A stretch of 64,000 nt of DNA from Rhodoferax aquaticus (GTDB lineage Bacteria > Pseudomonadota > Gammaproteobacteria > Burkholderiales > Burkholderiaceae_C), in the NCBI RefSeq assembly GCF_006974105.1, contig NZ_CP036282.1, positions 4,278,001 to 4,342,000 of the forward strand. Reading direction: 5' to 3'. The notes under the pieces are model-generated. The model saw only the letters and a list, made by a program, of their open reading frames with translations. It ran no database searches and was not told the DNA's origin. This document shows positions 17,069-27,231 of the stretch, piece by piece (the first letter of the stretch is position 1; the number at the start of each line of letters is the position of its first letter). The translations under genes and the position numbers were made by a program.

Positions 17069-17884
17069 TCAAGGCAGGTTGGGGTCCATGCGGTACTTCA
17101 GCAAGATCTTGCGCCGCTCGCCGTCTTGCACCAGCCGCGCCAAGCCGGCATTGAACTCGCGCTGCAGCTTTTCCGCGTGGGGCCATGACTTGGGGAACGC
17201 GGCGTAGTACGGGCGCACCGGACCTATGGGGGTGGGGGAAAAATCAAGCCCATCAAACTTGGGCGCGTTGGATTTGATCAGATATTGGCACACACTGACC
17301 TCACACACAAAGATGTCGGCGGTTCCCAAGGTCAAGAGCCGCAAACCGGACAGTTCAGGCGAGCCGTCCCACACCTCCGCCGCGCTGGCAAAGCGCTTGT
17401 CCGCAATGGCCTGCTTGAAACTTGCGTCATACCCATAGCCACCGCTGCTGGCCATGCGCATGCCCTTGAGGTCCTCAAAGGTTTTCCAGTTCAGTGCGGT
17501 GGTCTTGCGCTTAAAAAACACGTCCCGCACCATGTTGATGGGGTCGCTAAACAGGTAGAGCCCCTCACGCTCCGGTGTTTTGGTCATGCTGTAGACCACC
17601 GCAAACGCGCCGCGCTCCGCACTTTGCTGCACCCTGGCCCACGGTTGCATTTTGATGTCTGGCACATAGCCTGCCCGGCGCAGCACGGCCTCCACGATCT
17701 CGGTGTCCGCGCCCATCATTTTGCCCTCCGCATCTTTGTACTCAAACGGAGGGAAATCCGACACGCCTACCGGCAGCACTTCGCTCGCATGCACACGGCA
17801 CGCGCCCACCGTGAGCCAGGCAAGCCCTAGCGCCAGACGCCAGAGCACCCCGCGCTCACGCTGCGAGCAACTGGCGTAAGACAT
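17069..17884 (-). CDS. Periplasmic solute-binding protein of the amino-acid transporter type (SBP family 3)
   Basis: After a signal peptide (cleavage near CRVHA-SEV) the protein reads [20 protein letters not shown] and [15 protein letters not shown], the start of the two-lobed SBP_bac_3 fold. [23 protein letters not shown] and [19 protein letters not shown] follow. No permease or ATPase gene is adjacent, so it may act alone or with a distant transporter. The ATG at 17882-17884 lies inside the 3' end of acnA, giving an overlap of 29 bases; an in-frame GTG at 17848 would also leave a good signal peptide. Ligand unknown. Confidence 0.82.
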   Translation of the reverse strand: MSYASCSQRERGVLWRLALGLAWLTVGACRVHASEVLPVGVSDFPPFEYKDAEGKMMGADTEIVEAVLRRAGYVPDIKMQPWARVQQSAERGAFAVVYSMTKTPEREGLYLFSDPINMVRDVFFKRKTTALNWKTFEDLKGMRMASSGGYGYDASFKQAIADKRFASAAEVWDGSPELSGLRLLTLGTADIFVCEVSVCQYLIKSNAPKFDGLDFSPTPIGPVRPYYAAFPKSWPHAEKLQREFNAGLARLVQDGERRKILLKYRMDPNLP

Positions 17885-20729
17885 AGGGCAAGATGCCGCC
17901 TGCGCGGTAGTAGTCCACCTCAATCGGCGTGTCGATGCGCAGTAGCAAGGTGTGGGTGCTTTGGCTGCCGTCCGCACGGGTGATGACCAGACGGGCATCG
18001 CTTTGCGGTGTGAGCTTGGCGTCGGGCACGATGTCAATGCGCTCGTTGCCGGTGAGCCCCAAGCTGGCCCAACTGGTGCCCGCAGAGAACTGCAAAGGCA
18101 AAACGCCCATGCCCACCAAGTTGGAGCGGTGGATGCGCTCAAAGCTTTGCGCCACCACCGCCTTGATGCCCAAAAGCTGGGTGCCTTTGGCCGCCCAGTC
18201 GCGGCTGGAGCCGGTACCGTACTCTTCGCCCGCAAACACCACGGTGGGTACGCCTTCGGCTTGGTAGCGCATGGCGGCCTCGTAGATCGAGAGCTTTTCT
18301 GCGGAAGCCTCTGCGCCTTGGTACAGGGTGTAGCCACCTTCCTCCCGCGCGCCATCGGCTTTGGCAGGCAGCATGAGGTTTTTAATGCGCACGTTGGCAA
18401 AGGTGCCACGCACCATCACATCGTGGTTGCCACGGCGCGCACCGTAGGAGTTGAAGTCTGCCTTTTGCACACCATGGGCCAACAGCCATTGCCCGGCGGG
18501 CGAGCTTTCTTTGATAGAGCCTGCGGGCGAAATATGGTCGGTGGTGATGGAGTCGCCAAACAGCGCCATGATGCGCGCGCCCAGCACTTGCTCGCCACGG
18601 CTGGCACTCGTGTTTTTTGATGTTTTTTGGCCTGTACCGCCCGTGGATTGGGCGTTAGCAGCTTCACTTTCCATAGCAAACGCGTCAAAAAACGGAGGCT
18701 GCGCAATGTAGGTGCTGTGGGGCCAGCTGTAGGTGGCACCGGTCACGCCCTTGATTTTTTCCCACAGCTTGCCGGGGTCCGTTTCAATCAAACCGTAGTT
18801 CTTGCGGAAGGCCTTGCCATTCATCGCGAACTTGAGCAGCTTGTAGATTTCATCGCTGCTGGGCCAGATGTCGCCCAGGTACACATCGCGCGGGCGGCCT
18901 TTGCTGTCTTTGCCCCGGCCCACGGGTTGGGTCATCAGGTCGCGCGTCACGGTGCCGGCAATCGCGTAGGCCACCACCAAGGGCGGGCTGGCCAAGAAGT
19001 TGGCCTTGATGTTGGGGTGGATGCGCGCCTCAAAGTTGCGGTTGCCCGACAACACGGCCGCGCACACCAAGTCGTTGGCGGTGATCACTTCGTTGAGCTC
19101 AGGTGCCAAATCGCCTGCGTTGCCAATGCAGGTGGTGCAGCCATAGCCCGCCAAGGTAAAGCCCAGCTGCTCGAGGTAGGGCAGCAACCCGGTTTCGCTC
19201 AGGTACTCGGTCACGATGCGCGAGCCCGGCGCCAAGCTGGTTTTGATGTGGGGTGCCACCGTCAGCCCCGCCTTCACCGCCTTCTTGGCCAGCAAGCCAG
19301 CGGCCAGCAACACGCTGGGGTTGGAGGTGTTGGTGCAGCTGGTGATGGCGGCAATAAGCACGTCGCCGTTTTTCACCAGCAAGGGCGTGGTGTCTTTGGC
19401 CTTTTTGCCAGCAGACGCGGGCACCGGCGCGGGGTACAGCGTGTCCAAGGTGTCAGCGGCTTTGTCAAAACCATTGCGGGCGCTGGGCTGGCTAAACAGT
19501 GTGGTGAACTGCTCGGCCACATGGCCCAGCTCGATGCGGTCTTGCGGACGCTTGGGGCCCGCCAAGCTGGGCGTAACGTCACGCAGGTCGAGCTTGACCA
19601 CACGGGTGTAGGCAATCTGTGCCATGCTCTTGGGCGCATCTGGCGTGCCGGGCACACCAAACAGGCCTTGCGCTTTGAAATAGGCTTCAAAGGCCTCAAT
19701 CTCGGCCGTACTGCGGCCGGTGCCTTTGAAGTAGTCGATGGTGCGCTCATCCACCGGGAAGAAGCCCATGGTTGCCCCGTACTCGGGGGCCATATTGGCA
19801 ATGGTGGCGCGGTCGGGCAAGGCGAGGTTTTGCGTGCCCTCGCCAAAGAACTCCACAAAGCTGCCCACCACTTTTTCGCGGCGCAAGATTTCGGTGACAG
19901 TGAGCACCAAATCAGTTGCCGTCACCCCTTCGCACAAGGCACCTGCGAGCTCAAAGCCCACCACATCAGGCGTCAAGAAGTACACCGGCTGGCCCAGCAT
20001 GGCAGCCTCGGCCTCAATACCACCCACACCCCAGCCCACCACGCCAATGCCGTTGATCATGGTGGTGTGGCTGTCGGTACCCACCAAGGTGTCGGGGTAG
20101 TACAGAGGCTTGGTCTTGCTGCCGTCCGCCGCCTTGGGCTGCTTGGCTTTGTGCACGCCGCGCGCCAAATACTCCAGGTTCACCTGGTGCACGATGCCAA
20201 AGCCCGGGGGCACCACGCCAAAAGTGTCAAACGCCTGCATGCCCCACTTCATGAACTCGTAGCGCTCGCGGTTGCGCTGGAACTCCAGCTTCATGTTGAG
20301 GTCTAGCGAATTTTTCTTGCCGTAAGAGTCCACCATGACCGAGTGGTCCACCACCAGGTCCACCGGCACCAGGGGCTCAATGCGGCTGGGGTCCAGCCCC
20401 AGGCGCTGCGCGGTGCTGCGCATGGCGGCCAAATCCGCGAGTAATGGCACCCCGGTAAAGTCTTGCAGCACCACGCGGGACACCACAAACGGGATCTCCA
20501 AGCTGCGCTCGGCACGCGGCTGCCAATTGGCCAGCTGCGCCACATGGGCCTGCGTAAGCTTCTGGCCATCGCAGTTGCGCAGCACCGACTCCAGCACGAT
20601 GCGCAAGGAAAGCGGCAGGCTCAGAATATTGGGGAATTGCTTGGCCAGCGCGGGCAGCGAATACAGCTGGCCGGTTTTGCCGGACGCGGTTTTGAAGGTC
20701 TTGAGCGTTGCGGGGTAGGCATGGGTCAT
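17856..20729 (-). CDS. acnA: Aconitate hydratase A, with an in-frame repeat-derived insert
   Basis: Aconitase isomerises citrate to isocitrate in the TCA cycle. The 957-residue protein is of the AcnA/IRP type, with the iron-sulfur ligands in SCTNTSNPS and [10 protein letters not shown], the substrate motifs [13 protein letters not shown] and [16 protein letters not shown], and the swivel domain [26 protein letters not shown] Shine-Dalgarno supports the ATG at 20727-20729. Between FFDAFAMES and [13 protein letters not shown] there are about 20 extra residues rich in Ala, Ser, Thr and Lys (about residues 683-704) that relatives lack. The DNA there matches an interspersed repeat. The insert lies in the linker before the swivel domain and does not touch known active-site motifs. 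Confidence 0.96.
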   Translation of the reverse strand: MTHAYPATLKTFKTASGKTGQLYSLPALAKQFPNILSLPLSLRIVLESVLRNCDGQKLTQAHVAQLANWQPRAERSLEIPFVVSRVVLQDFTGVPLLADLAAMRSTAQRLGLDPSRIEPLVPVDLVVDHSVMVDSYGKKNSLDLNMKLEFQRNRERYEFMKWGMQAFDTFGVVPPGFGIVHQVNLEYLARGVHKAKQPKAADGSKTKPLYYPDTLVGTDSHTTMINGIGVVGWGVGGIEAEAAMLGQPVYFLTPDVVGFELAGALCEGVTATDLVLTVTEILRREKVVGSFVEFFGEGTQNLALPDRATIANMAPEYGATMGFFPVDERTIDYFKGTGRSTAEIEAFEAYFKAQGLFGVPGTPDAPKSMAQIAYTRVVKLDLRDVTPSLAGPKRPQDRIELGHVAEQFTTLFSQPSARNGFDKAADTLDTLYPAPVPASAGKKAKDTTPLLVKNGDVLIAAITSCTNTSNPSVLLAAGLLAKKAVKAGLTVAPHIKTSLAPGSRIVTEYLSETGLLPYLEQLGFTLAGYGCTTCIGNAGDLAPELNEVITANDLVCAAVLSGNRNFEARIHPNIKANFLASPPLVVAYAIAGTVTRDLMTQPVGRGKDSKGRPRDVYLGDIWPSSDEIYKLLKFAMNGKAFRKNYGLIETDPGKLWEKIKGVTGATYSWPHSTYIAQPPFFDAFAMESEAANAQSTGGTGQKTSKNTSASRGEQVLGARIMALFGDSITTDHISPAGSIKESSPAGQWLLAHGVQKADFNSYGARRGNHDVMVRGTFANVRIKNLMLPAKADGAREEGGYTLYQGAEASAEKLSIYEAAMRYQAEGVPTVVFAGEEYGTGSSRDWAAKGTQLLGIKAVVAQSFERIHRSNLVGMGVLPLQFSAGTSWASLGLTGNERIDIVPDAKLTPQSDARLVITRADGSQSTHTLLLRIDTPIEVDYYRAGGILPYVLRQLLAA
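18620..18682. repeat. Copy 2 of the interspersed repeat, translated in-frame inside acnA
   Basis: The plus strand reads TTTTTTGGCCTGTACCGCCC, then GTGGATTGGGCGTTAGCAGC, then a pyrimidine-rich spacer and CATAGCAAA. This is the same order of blocks (GGCC, CGCCC, TGCGCAAGCAGCTA-like core, ATAGCAAA) as the other copies. It encodes the extra segment of AcnA. Confidence 0.7.
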
Positions 20730-20890
20730 CTCAAACTCCGGTGAAGCGTGGGTGCCGCATTCTGGCAGGAAGCCAAGGTTCTGTGTGCGTGAGCACCAAA
20801 TATGCCATGGGTGTCCGGTGGATGTAGGTTGAAAGACACGCACCCCCACGCTGGCTGCGAGGTTTAGGGGGTTTTGTGATTCCGACGCAC

Positions 20891-22519
20891 TTAAAGGCTA
20901 GGCACGTAGGGAGATCCATACGCACACACGCGATTGCGTCCCAGGTGTTTAGCAGCGTACAAGGCCTTATCGGCCTGGGCATAAAAAGTTTCATCGCCTC
21001 CAGCCTGTAACACAGACCAAGTGGCAACCCCCATACTGACGGTCACCACGGAAGCCGTGGGCGAAGCATCGTGTTCCAAAGCCAAGGTTGCCAAAGATTC
21101 CATGATTTTGTCCGCCATGGCTTTCGCACCGGCCTCATCGGTATCGGGCAAGATCAGGGCGAATTCTTCCCCCCCCACCCGGGCAGGTAAGTCTTGTCGC
21201 CGGCAAGAAGAACCCAGCAGGGCGCCAAATTGGCGCAACACGGCATCGCCTTGTGGATGACCGTAACGGTCGTTGTAACGCTTGAAATGGTCGATATCCA
21301 ACAACAGCAACGACAGTGCGCCGGTACGGCGACCCAGCCGCGCCAATTCGTCGTCCAAGCGCAGGTCAAAGCGCCGCCGGTTGGAAATACCGGTCAGTGC
21401 ATCGGTACTGGAGGTTTCTTCCAGCGCATCTACTTGTTTACGCAACACCGACAGTAGGCTGTTAATGCCTTGGGTGAGCGCACCAATTTCATCGGGGCGA
21501 TCCACCACCAATGGCTTGTCCCAGCGCTTGGTATGACTAATTTTTGCCAGGGCGCGGCGCAGCCTGGAAACGGGATGCACCAACCACCAGTGCACAGTGA
21601 GTAACAGCACCAGCCCGGTGGCGAATGCCACGGTCGCCAGTTGGAACAGTACGTCTTGAATCACGTTGCGGCCATGGGTCATAAGCTCCCGCCCCATGTG
21701 GATTCGCACCTGTGCGAGTGGCTTTTCATTCAAGTCGTGCAGCAGGTACTGCATGGCAATGGCGTTGGCAGAAAACTGAGCGGGCAACTGCGTGTTTGAC
21801 AAGTATGTAAGCGCCGGCAAGGTCCATGCGCCCTGCGCAGACACCGGCGTATGGTTAGCACCCAGTTGTTCTAATGTGAAGGTCGCACCGGCGAAGCGGG
21901 CTATGTCTTTAAGCGAATCGGCATCCAATTCCCGAGCCATGACCACCGTTCCCACCATGGGTCCTTGACCATTGCTTTGGAGTATGCCGGTCCAACATAC
22001 GGCGCTCAGCACACGGGCCACACGCGCCAATCCGCATTCGGTACGCTGGGGCTGCACGGGCGACACAGTGAGGCGCTCTAGCAAGGGGACGGCAAGGTCT
22101 TGTACCTGAGCCTGCATGCCCCCGCTAAAAGCCCGGGAACCAAAGCCAGCCACCTGGTTACTTAGATCCAACAACAGGACGGCATGGTATTTGACGCTTT
22201 GCATGGCTTCCGGCCCGAAATTGCTGCGTTCAAATACGGGGTCAGCGCGTTGCAGGTGAAAGTACAGCTCATCCCAAAGAGCCCAATCACGGTTCATGTC
22301 CGCAAGAGAGCTCATGTGCTGCTCAAACCCGCTGACTACCCGCCACGCGCTTTGCAGGGCAACATCACGCTCCATGCGCTCAAAAGCAGGCAAAAGGCTA
22401 TTGCGCATCAGCACCAAGCCCAAGCCTCCCATGCTTGAAAAAACCAAGGCAAAAATCAACACGATCCGGGGCCCAATCCCCAAACCTGCCAGCAGCATGC
22501 GAAGGGAATTCTTCACCAT
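20891..22519 (-). CDS. CHASE4-HAMP-GGDEF diguanylate cyclase
   Basis: This 542-residue inner-membrane protein makes cyclic di-GMP. TM1 is at about 18-38. The periplasmic part, with [17 protein letters not shown], has the signature of CHASE4 sensors. TM2 is at about 290-310, followed by a HAMP-like segment ([14 protein letters not shown]) and a GGDEF domain from about 365. The catalytic loop is [13 protein letters not shown], with [16 protein letters not shown] before it, so it should be active. An RxxD product-inhibition site is seen five residues before GGEEF ([14 protein letters not shown]). Its signal is unknown. It stands alone between acnA and a DUF2721 gene. Confidence 0.93.
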   Translation of the reverse strand: MVKNSLRMLLAGLGIGPRIVLIFALVFSSMGGLGLVLMRNSLLPAFERMERDVALQSAWRVVSGFEQHMSSLADMNRDWALWDELYFHLQRADPVFERSNFGPEAMQSVKYHAVLLLDLSNQVAGFGSRAFSGGMQAQVQDLAVPLLERLTVSPVQPQRTECGLARVARVLSAVCWTGILQSNGQGPMVGTVVMARELDADSLKDIARFAGATFTLEQLGANHTPVSAQGAWTLPALTYLSNTQLPAQFSANAIAMQYLLHDLNEKPLAQVRIHMGRELMTHGRNVIQDVLFQLATVAFATGLVLLLTVHWWLVHPVSRLRRALAKISHTKRWDKPLVVDRPDEIGALTQGINSLLSVLRKQVDALEETSSTDALTGISNRRRFDLRLDDELARLGRRTGALSLLLLDIDHFKRYNDRYGHPQGDAVLRQFGALLGSSCRRQDLPARVGGEEFALILPDTDEAGAKAMADKIMESLATLALEHDASPTASVVTVSMGVATWSVLQAGGDETFYAQADKALYAAKHLGRNRVCAYGSPYVPSL

Positions 22520-22777
22520 TTAGAACCCGAGGTTTTCATTGCGAGACAGGATAGCGCCATTGTCCATCGCGGTCCATCAAAGAAATGGGCTGACCTACGA
22601 ATGCCTATTGCTAGGGGACGGGAATGCAATGGTGTAGTGCGCGCCAACGGTGCCAAGAGCGGTGGTCACGCACATCATCATGAAAAGCACGCGCTTGCGC
22701 GCTGCCCTATTGCGCAAACTGCTATTCAAAATGCAGCAAAAAAAGCCCTAGTGGCTCACTCGACCAAAGGGTAGGCG
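22520..22777. other. Non-coding gap with a degenerate repeat copy
   Basis: No convincing gene was found between the diguanylate cyclase and the DUF2721 gene. The segment at 22707-22736 (TTGCGCAAACTGCTATTC, then AAAATGCAGC) looks like a degenerate copy of the interspersed repeat. Confidence 0.4.
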
Positions 22778-23227
22778 TCAGCGCTTGGCCTTGCCAAAGT
22801 TGAGCAAGCGCGTGGCTATCAGGGTCTCGGCCATAAAGCACACCAGCGCTAGCAAAAAGCTCCCCACACTGGCCAAAAAGCAGTTGATGGACACGCGCAT
22901 CACCTGAATGTCCAGCGCTTCGCCCAGAAACAGAGAAATGATGGTCACGCCCACCAAGAACGCACACAAGATCAGCAAGCCAATGCTGGTGTTGGCCAGC
23001 AGGCCGCGTGTGCGCAGCTCGGCCAGCTCTTTGAGCGTGGCGATCACATCCAAGTCGCCCGCATTGGCCAGCATGCGCTCTTCCAGGGTGCGGGCGCGGT
23101 CAATGATGCGCGCCAAGCGCTGGGCCACGGTGCCAATCATTCCCGACACCGCAGTGAGCAAAAACACCGGCGCCACCGCCAGCTGAATGCCATGGGAAAT
23201 AGTGTCTGAGTCCAGCGGTGTTGGCAT
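22778..23227 (-). CDS. DUF2721 family membrane protein
   Basis: The 149-residue protein has an N-terminal membrane segment (IQLAVAPVFLLTAVSGMIGTV) followed by QRLARIIDRARTLEER, the signature of DUF2721. Two further TM segments are at about 83-103 (IGLLILCAFLVGVTIISLFL) and 113-135. The function of the family is unknown. The start at 23225-23227 fits the conserved N-terminus. It is divergent from hemE and has no operon partner here. Confidence 0.85.
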   Translation of the reverse strand: MPTPLDSDTISHGIQLAVAPVFLLTAVSGMIGTVAQRLARIIDRARTLEERMLANAGDLDVIATLKELAELRTRGLLANTSIGLLILCAFLVGVTIISLFLGEALDIQVMRVSINCFLASVGSFLLALVCFMAETLIATRLLNFGKAKR

Positions 23228-23407
23228 AGCGAGGTCCTAATGGGAAAACAGTGGCGTGGCCTGCAAGCTTAAACCGAGATCGCCCACACGCCCCCTTTTT
23301 GCGCCGCCCTTGCGTTAGCGCAAGCGCCCTGAGGTTTCACCGCCAGGTGTGCAAGGTCACGGTGTGGCCGGCCGCTGAAACCAAGGCCAAGCTGCGACAA
23401 TGGCACC

Positions 23408-24583
23408 ATGAACCCACAGCAACAGCCCCCACTCACCGCTGCCAGTGCCGAAGCCACCTTTGGCGGCCTGCACAACGCCACTTTTTTGCGCGCCTGCCTG
23501 CGCCAAGCCACCGACTACACGCCGCTGTGGCTCATGCGCCAAGCGGGGCGCTACCTGCCCGAGTACCGCGCCAGCCGCGCCAAAGCAGGCAGCTTCATGG
23601 GCCTGGCCACCAACCGCGATTACGCCACCGAAGTCACCCTGCAGCCGCTAGACCGCTACCCGCTGGACGCCGCCATTTTGTTCAGCGACATCCTGACCGT
23701 GCCCGACGCCATGGGCTTGGGCCTGTCCTTTGCCATGGGCGAAGGCCCGCGCTTTGCCACCCCCGTGCGTGACGAAGCCGCTGTGGCCCAGCTGGAAGTG
23801 CCCGACATGGCCAAGCTGCAGTACGTGTTTGACGCCGTGAGCAGCATCCGCACCGCGCTCACCCAAGCGGACGGCAAAAGCCGCGTGCCGCTGATCGGCT
23901 TTTCTGGCAGCCCCTGGACCCTGGCTTGCTATATGGTGGAAGGCGCAGGCTCTGACGACTACCGCCTGGTCAAAACCATGCTGTACAGCCGCCCCGACCT
24001 CATGCACCGCATCTTGGCCGTGAACGCGGACGCCGTGGCCGCCTACCTCAACGCCCAAATTGACGCGGGCGCCCAAGCCGTGATGATTTTTGACAGCTGG
24101 GGCGGCGTGCTGTCAGACGGCGCGTTCCAAACCTTCTCCATGGCCTACACCGCGCGGGTGCTGGCCCAACTCAAGCGCCAAGGTCCCAAGGGTGAAACCA
24201 TTCCCCGCATTGTGTTTACCAAGGGCGGCGGCCTGTGGCTGGACGAGATGGCCGCACTCGACTGCGACGTGCTGGGTGTGGACTGGACGGTCAACCTGGC
24301 CCGCGCGCGCGCTGCAGTGGGTGGCGTGGAGAACGGCCCCGGCAAAGCGCTGCAAGGCAATATCGACCCCAACATCTTGTTTGCCCCACCGGCCCACATC
24401 GCCACCGAAGTGCACCGCGTGTTGGACAGCTTTGGCCTGCCCTACCAAGGCAACGGTAGTGGCCCCACCCATATCTTCAACCTGGGCCACGGCATCAGCC
24501 AGCACACACCGCCTGAGCATGTGGCAGCCTTGGTGGAGGCGGTGCACCAGCACTCACGCGCCATGCGTGTGGCAGCCCGCTAA
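23408..24583 (+). CDS. hemE: Uroporphyrinogen decarboxylase
   Basis: HemE decarboxylates the four acetate side chains of uroporphyrinogen III to coproporphyrinogen III in haem synthesis. The 391-residue protein carries [16 protein letters not shown] at about 37-52, the [17 protein letters not shown] segment with the catalytic Asp, [16 protein letters not shown] and, near the end, [16 protein letters not shown]. The N-terminus is about 20 residues longer than in E. coli, which is usual for betaproteobacteria. No good Shine-Dalgarno precedes the ATG at 23408. priA follows on the same strand after a long gap. Confidence 0.96.
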   Translation: MNPQQQPPLTAASAEATFGGLHNATFLRACLRQATDYTPLWLMRQAGRYLPEYRASRAKAGSFMGLATNRDYATEVTLQPLDRYPLDAAILFSDILTVPDAMGLGLSFAMGEGPRFATPVRDEAAVAQLEVPDMAKLQYVFDAVSSIRTALTQADGKSRVPLIGFSGSPWTLACYMVEGAGSDDYRLVKTMLYSRPDLMHRILAVNADAVAAYLNAQIDAGAQAVMIFDSWGGVLSDGAFQTFSMAYTARVLAQLKRQGPKGETIPRIVFTKGGGLWLDEMAALDCDVLGVDWTVNLARARAAVGGVENGPGKALQGNIDPNILFAPPAHIATEVHRVLDSFGLPYQGNGSGPTHIFNLGHGISQHTPPEHVAALVEAVHQHSRAMRVAAR

Positions 24584-24971
24584 ATGGGCCCGCACCAATT
24601 CCTAGCACTTTTTTGCGCCCGTTTATGTGCTGCGGTTTGTTACTTATGCACAAAATTTGGGCCCTAGGGAGTAACCCCTCCCCCATTCGGGGGAAGCCCG
24701 CTACAAAACAAATAGCGATCGTAAGTCCTTGATTTATATAGAGAATGCCCATGAGCTTAAAAAATGGGCAATGTAAAGAAAGCCTTGTTTTATGCGGGGT
24801 TGTGGGGGTCTCACCCCGCCTATCCACAAAGTTATCCACAGAAATCTTGGGTTTATCCCAAAAGTGATGTAAATCAAGCACTTAGCCAGCATTCCGACAA
24901 TAAACATGAGAAAACCACGCTAATCCTCGTTTTTGCGTATCCACTCTCCACACCGCCCTATCCCCCACCCC
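24584..24971. other. 388-bp hemE-priA intergenic region with hairpins and DnaA boxes
   Basis: No gene was seen. The region is clearly AT-richer than its surroundings. It has a GC-rich hairpin at 24679-24694 (TCCCCC/GGGGGA), a hairpin at 24794-24819 (GCGGGGT/ACCCCGC) and two DnaA-box sequences at 24820-24840. Neither hairpin is followed by a T-run. Confidence 0.6.
24820..24840 (+). promoter_or_regulatory. Pair of DnaA boxes upstream of priA
   Basis: A CTATCCACA box at 24820-24828 and a consensus TTATCCACA box at 24832-24840 lie in direct orientation, 12 bp apart start to start. They are about 130 bp before the priA start codon. A weaker TTATCCCAA follows near 24853. The sequence match is direct; binding by DnaA is inferred. 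Confidence 0.65.
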
Positions 24972-27143
24972 ATGACGCATTGGCTCAGCATTCTTGTGAA
25001 CACCCCTGCCCACGCGCAACTGGGGCCGGTGCTGACCTACCAAAGTGAGCATGCACTCGCGCCCGGTACCCTGGTGCGCGTGCCCCTGGGCAAGCGTGAG
25101 ACCTTGGGCGTGGTGTGGAACGTAGCGCCGTCGGACGCCACCGGTGAGCTCGATTCCGGCAAGATCCGGGCGATTGCGGGCACCCTGCAAGGTGTTGCGC
25201 CCCTGAGCAGTGCATGGCAACAACTCGTTACATTTGCTGCCAACTATTACCAGCGCTCCGTAGGTGAAGTGGCCTTGGCGGCCCTGCCCCCCCAACTGCG
25301 TGAACTCAGCCCCGAGCAAATGCAGCGCCGCTTGGCGCGCAAGCCCCAAGCAGCGAAGGCGCAAGAAGCCAGCGCACACCCAGCCCCCGCCCTGAGCCCT
25401 GAGCAAGCCACGGTCGTCGCGCAGATCGAGGCCGCCGCTGGCCCGTTTTTGCTGTTTGGCTCCACCGGTAGCGGCAAGACCGAGGTGTACCTGCACTGCG
25501 TGCAGCAAGTGCTGGCGCAAGACCCGCAGGCGCAGGCCTTGGTCATGGTGCCGGAGATCAACCTCACCCCGCAGCTCGAAGAGCGCTTCAAAACCCGCTT
25601 TGCCGCGCTCTATGGCGAAGACGCGGTGGTCTCGCTGCACAGCGGCATGACCAACCCGCAGCGCCTCAAAAGCTGGCTGGCCGCGCACAGCGGCGTGGCG
25701 CGCATTGTGTTGGGCACGCGCATGGCGGTGTTTGCCTCGCTGCCCAAGCTGCGCCTCATCGTGGTCGATGAAGAGCACGACCCCAGCTACAAAAGTGGCG
25801 AGGGCGCGCGCTACTCGGCCCGCGACCTGGCGGTGTACCGGGGCCGCTTAGACGGTGCCAAGGTGCTGCTGGGCTCGGCCACGCCGTCGCTAGAAAGCTG
25901 GCACCAGAGCCGCCCGGCGGACCAGGGCGGGCGCTATGTGCGCTTGCACATGCCCAGCCGCATTGGCGCGGTGGCCAACCCGGTGAACCGCCCCGGCGCG
26001 GTGTTGGGCTTGCCCCTGGTGCGCCGGGTGGACATGAACCACCAGCACCGCAAGGCCGTGTTTTCCATTCCCTTGCTAGACGCCATCAAAGAGCGCGTGC
26101 TGCGTGGCGAGCAATGCATGGTGTTTTTGAACCGGCGCGGCTATGCCCCGGTGCTGCACTGCGGCGAGTGCGACTGGAAGAGCGAATGCCCGCACTGCAG
26201 CGCGTTTCGGGTGTTCCACAAAATCGACCGCACGCTGCGCTGCCACCACTGCGGCTTTACCGAGCGCGTGCCCCGCGCCTGCCCCAAATGCGGCAACCCC
26301 GACATCACACCTTTGGGCCGAGGCACGGAACAAATTGAAGAGCACTTGGCCGAATTGCTGGCCGACATACGCCGCCCTCACTCGGTGTCAGCCGAGTTTC
26401 CCGAGGGCGAGCCGCCCCGCGTGGCCCGCATTGACGCTGACAGCACCCGCCTCAAAGGCGCGCTAGAGAGCCAGTTGGCCGCCGTGCATGCGGGCGATGT
26501 GGATGTGCTGGTCGGCACGCAAATGATTGCCAAGGGCCACGACTTTCGCCGCATCACGCTGGTGGCCGCCGTCAACCCCGACGGTGCCTTGTTCTCCAGC
26601 GACTTTCGAGCGCCGGAGCGCCTGTTCAGCCTGCTCATGCAAGCCGCAGGGCGGGCGGGGCGCGAGGCCAGTTTGGGTGCCACCAGTGAGGTGTGGATTC
26701 AAACCTTCCAGCCCGCGCACCCGCTGTACGCCGCGCTCAAGCAGTACGACTACCCCGCCTTTGCCGAGCAGCAGCTCCTAGAGCGCGAGCAAGCCGCCAT
26801 GCCGCCGTTTAGCGCCCAGGCCTTGGTGCGCGCCGAAGCCCGCACCCAAGAAGCCGCGCAAGCCTTTCTCAACCTGGCAAGCGCCAGTGCCCACACCCAC
26901 ATGCCGCAGTGGGAGGGCTGGGCCGAGGTCTTGGCGCAGATCACGCTGTACCCCGCCGTGCCCATGACGATTCAGCGCATTGCCAATGTAGAGCGCGCCC
27001 AAATGCTGGTGGAAAGCCCCTCACGCCAAGCGCTGCAACAGTTTTTAAGCGGCTGGCAAAGCCTGCTGCACGCCACCCGCGCAGAGCCCGACTGCAAAGG
27101 CCTGATCCGCTGGGCCATAGACGTAGACCCCTTGGCTATTTAG
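24972..27143 (+). CDS. priA: Primosomal replication restart helicase PriA
   Basis: PriA loads the replisome at stalled forks. The 723-residue protein starts with MTHWLSILVNTPAH, matching the family N-terminus. It has the Walker A motif FGSTGSGKTEVY, the DEEH box (VVDEEHDPSYK), the zinc-binding cysteines in CGECDWKSECPHC, CHHCGF and CPKCGN, and helicase motifs V-VI (GTQMIAKGHDF, QAAGRAGR). The N-terminal 3'-DNA-binding domain is present but short, as in many betaproteobacteria. The upstream ATG at 24933 is in frame but adds a non-conserved Pro/His-rich stretch. The paired DnaA boxes in its leader suggest coupling to replication control. Confidence 0.95.
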   Translation: MTHWLSILVNTPAHAQLGPVLTYQSEHALAPGTLVRVPLGKRETLGVVWNVAPSDATGELDSGKIRAIAGTLQGVAPLSSAWQQLVTFAANYYQRSVGEVALAALPPQLRELSPEQMQRRLARKPQAAKAQEASAHPAPALSPEQATVVAQIEAAAGPFLLFGSTGSGKTEVYLHCVQQVLAQDPQAQALVMVPEINLTPQLEERFKTRFAALYGEDAVVSLHSGMTNPQRLKSWLAAHSGVARIVLGTRMAVFASLPKLRLIVVDEEHDPSYKSGEGARYSARDLAVYRGRLDGAKVLLGSATPSLESWHQSRPADQGGRYVRLHMPSRIGAVANPVNRPGAVLGLPLVRRVDMNHQHRKAVFSIPLLDAIKERVLRGEQCMVFLNRRGYAPVLHCGECDWKSECPHCSAFRVFHKIDRTLRCHHCGFTERVPRACPKCGNPDITPLGRGTEQIEEHLAELLADIRRPHSVSAEFPEGEPPRVARIDADSTRLKGALESQLAAVHAGDVDVLVGTQMIAKGHDFRRITLVAAVNPDGALFSSDFRAPERLFSLLMQAAGRAGREASLGATSEVWIQTFQPAHPLYAALKQYDYPAFAEQQLLEREQAAMPPFSAQALVRAEARTQEAAQAFLNLASASAHTHMPQWEGWAEVLAQITLYPAVPMTIQRIANVERAQMLVESPSRQALQQFLSGWQSLLHATRAEPDCKGLIRWAIDVDPLAI

Positions 27144-27199
27144 GGCAAAAACTTGCTGTAGCGCGCATCGCGCATGCGCAATCAGCTACTTTTTCCGTA
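27142..27199. repeat. Copy 3 of the interspersed repeat (intergenic)
   Basis: The segment reads GGGCAAAAACTTGCTGTAGC, then GCGCATCGCGCATGCGCAAT, then CAGCTACTTTTT. It has the same block order as the copies at 29361 and 40097, in reverse orientation to the latter. It fills most of the gap between the convergent priA and alpha/beta-hydrolase genes. Confidence 0.65.
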
Positions 27200-27231
27200 G
27201 CGTTTTGCGCCTACTGCATAGCGGGCAAGGC

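Noticed and set aside
18627..20306. Long open frame on the plus strand opposite acnA
   Set aside because: It has a composition typical of an antisense shadow (His/Gly/Ala/Val-rich), no ribosome site and no family motifs, while acnA on the other strand is certain.
24677..24696. GC-rich hairpin as hemE terminator
   Set aside because: No T-run follows on the plus strand; kept only as a hairpin note.
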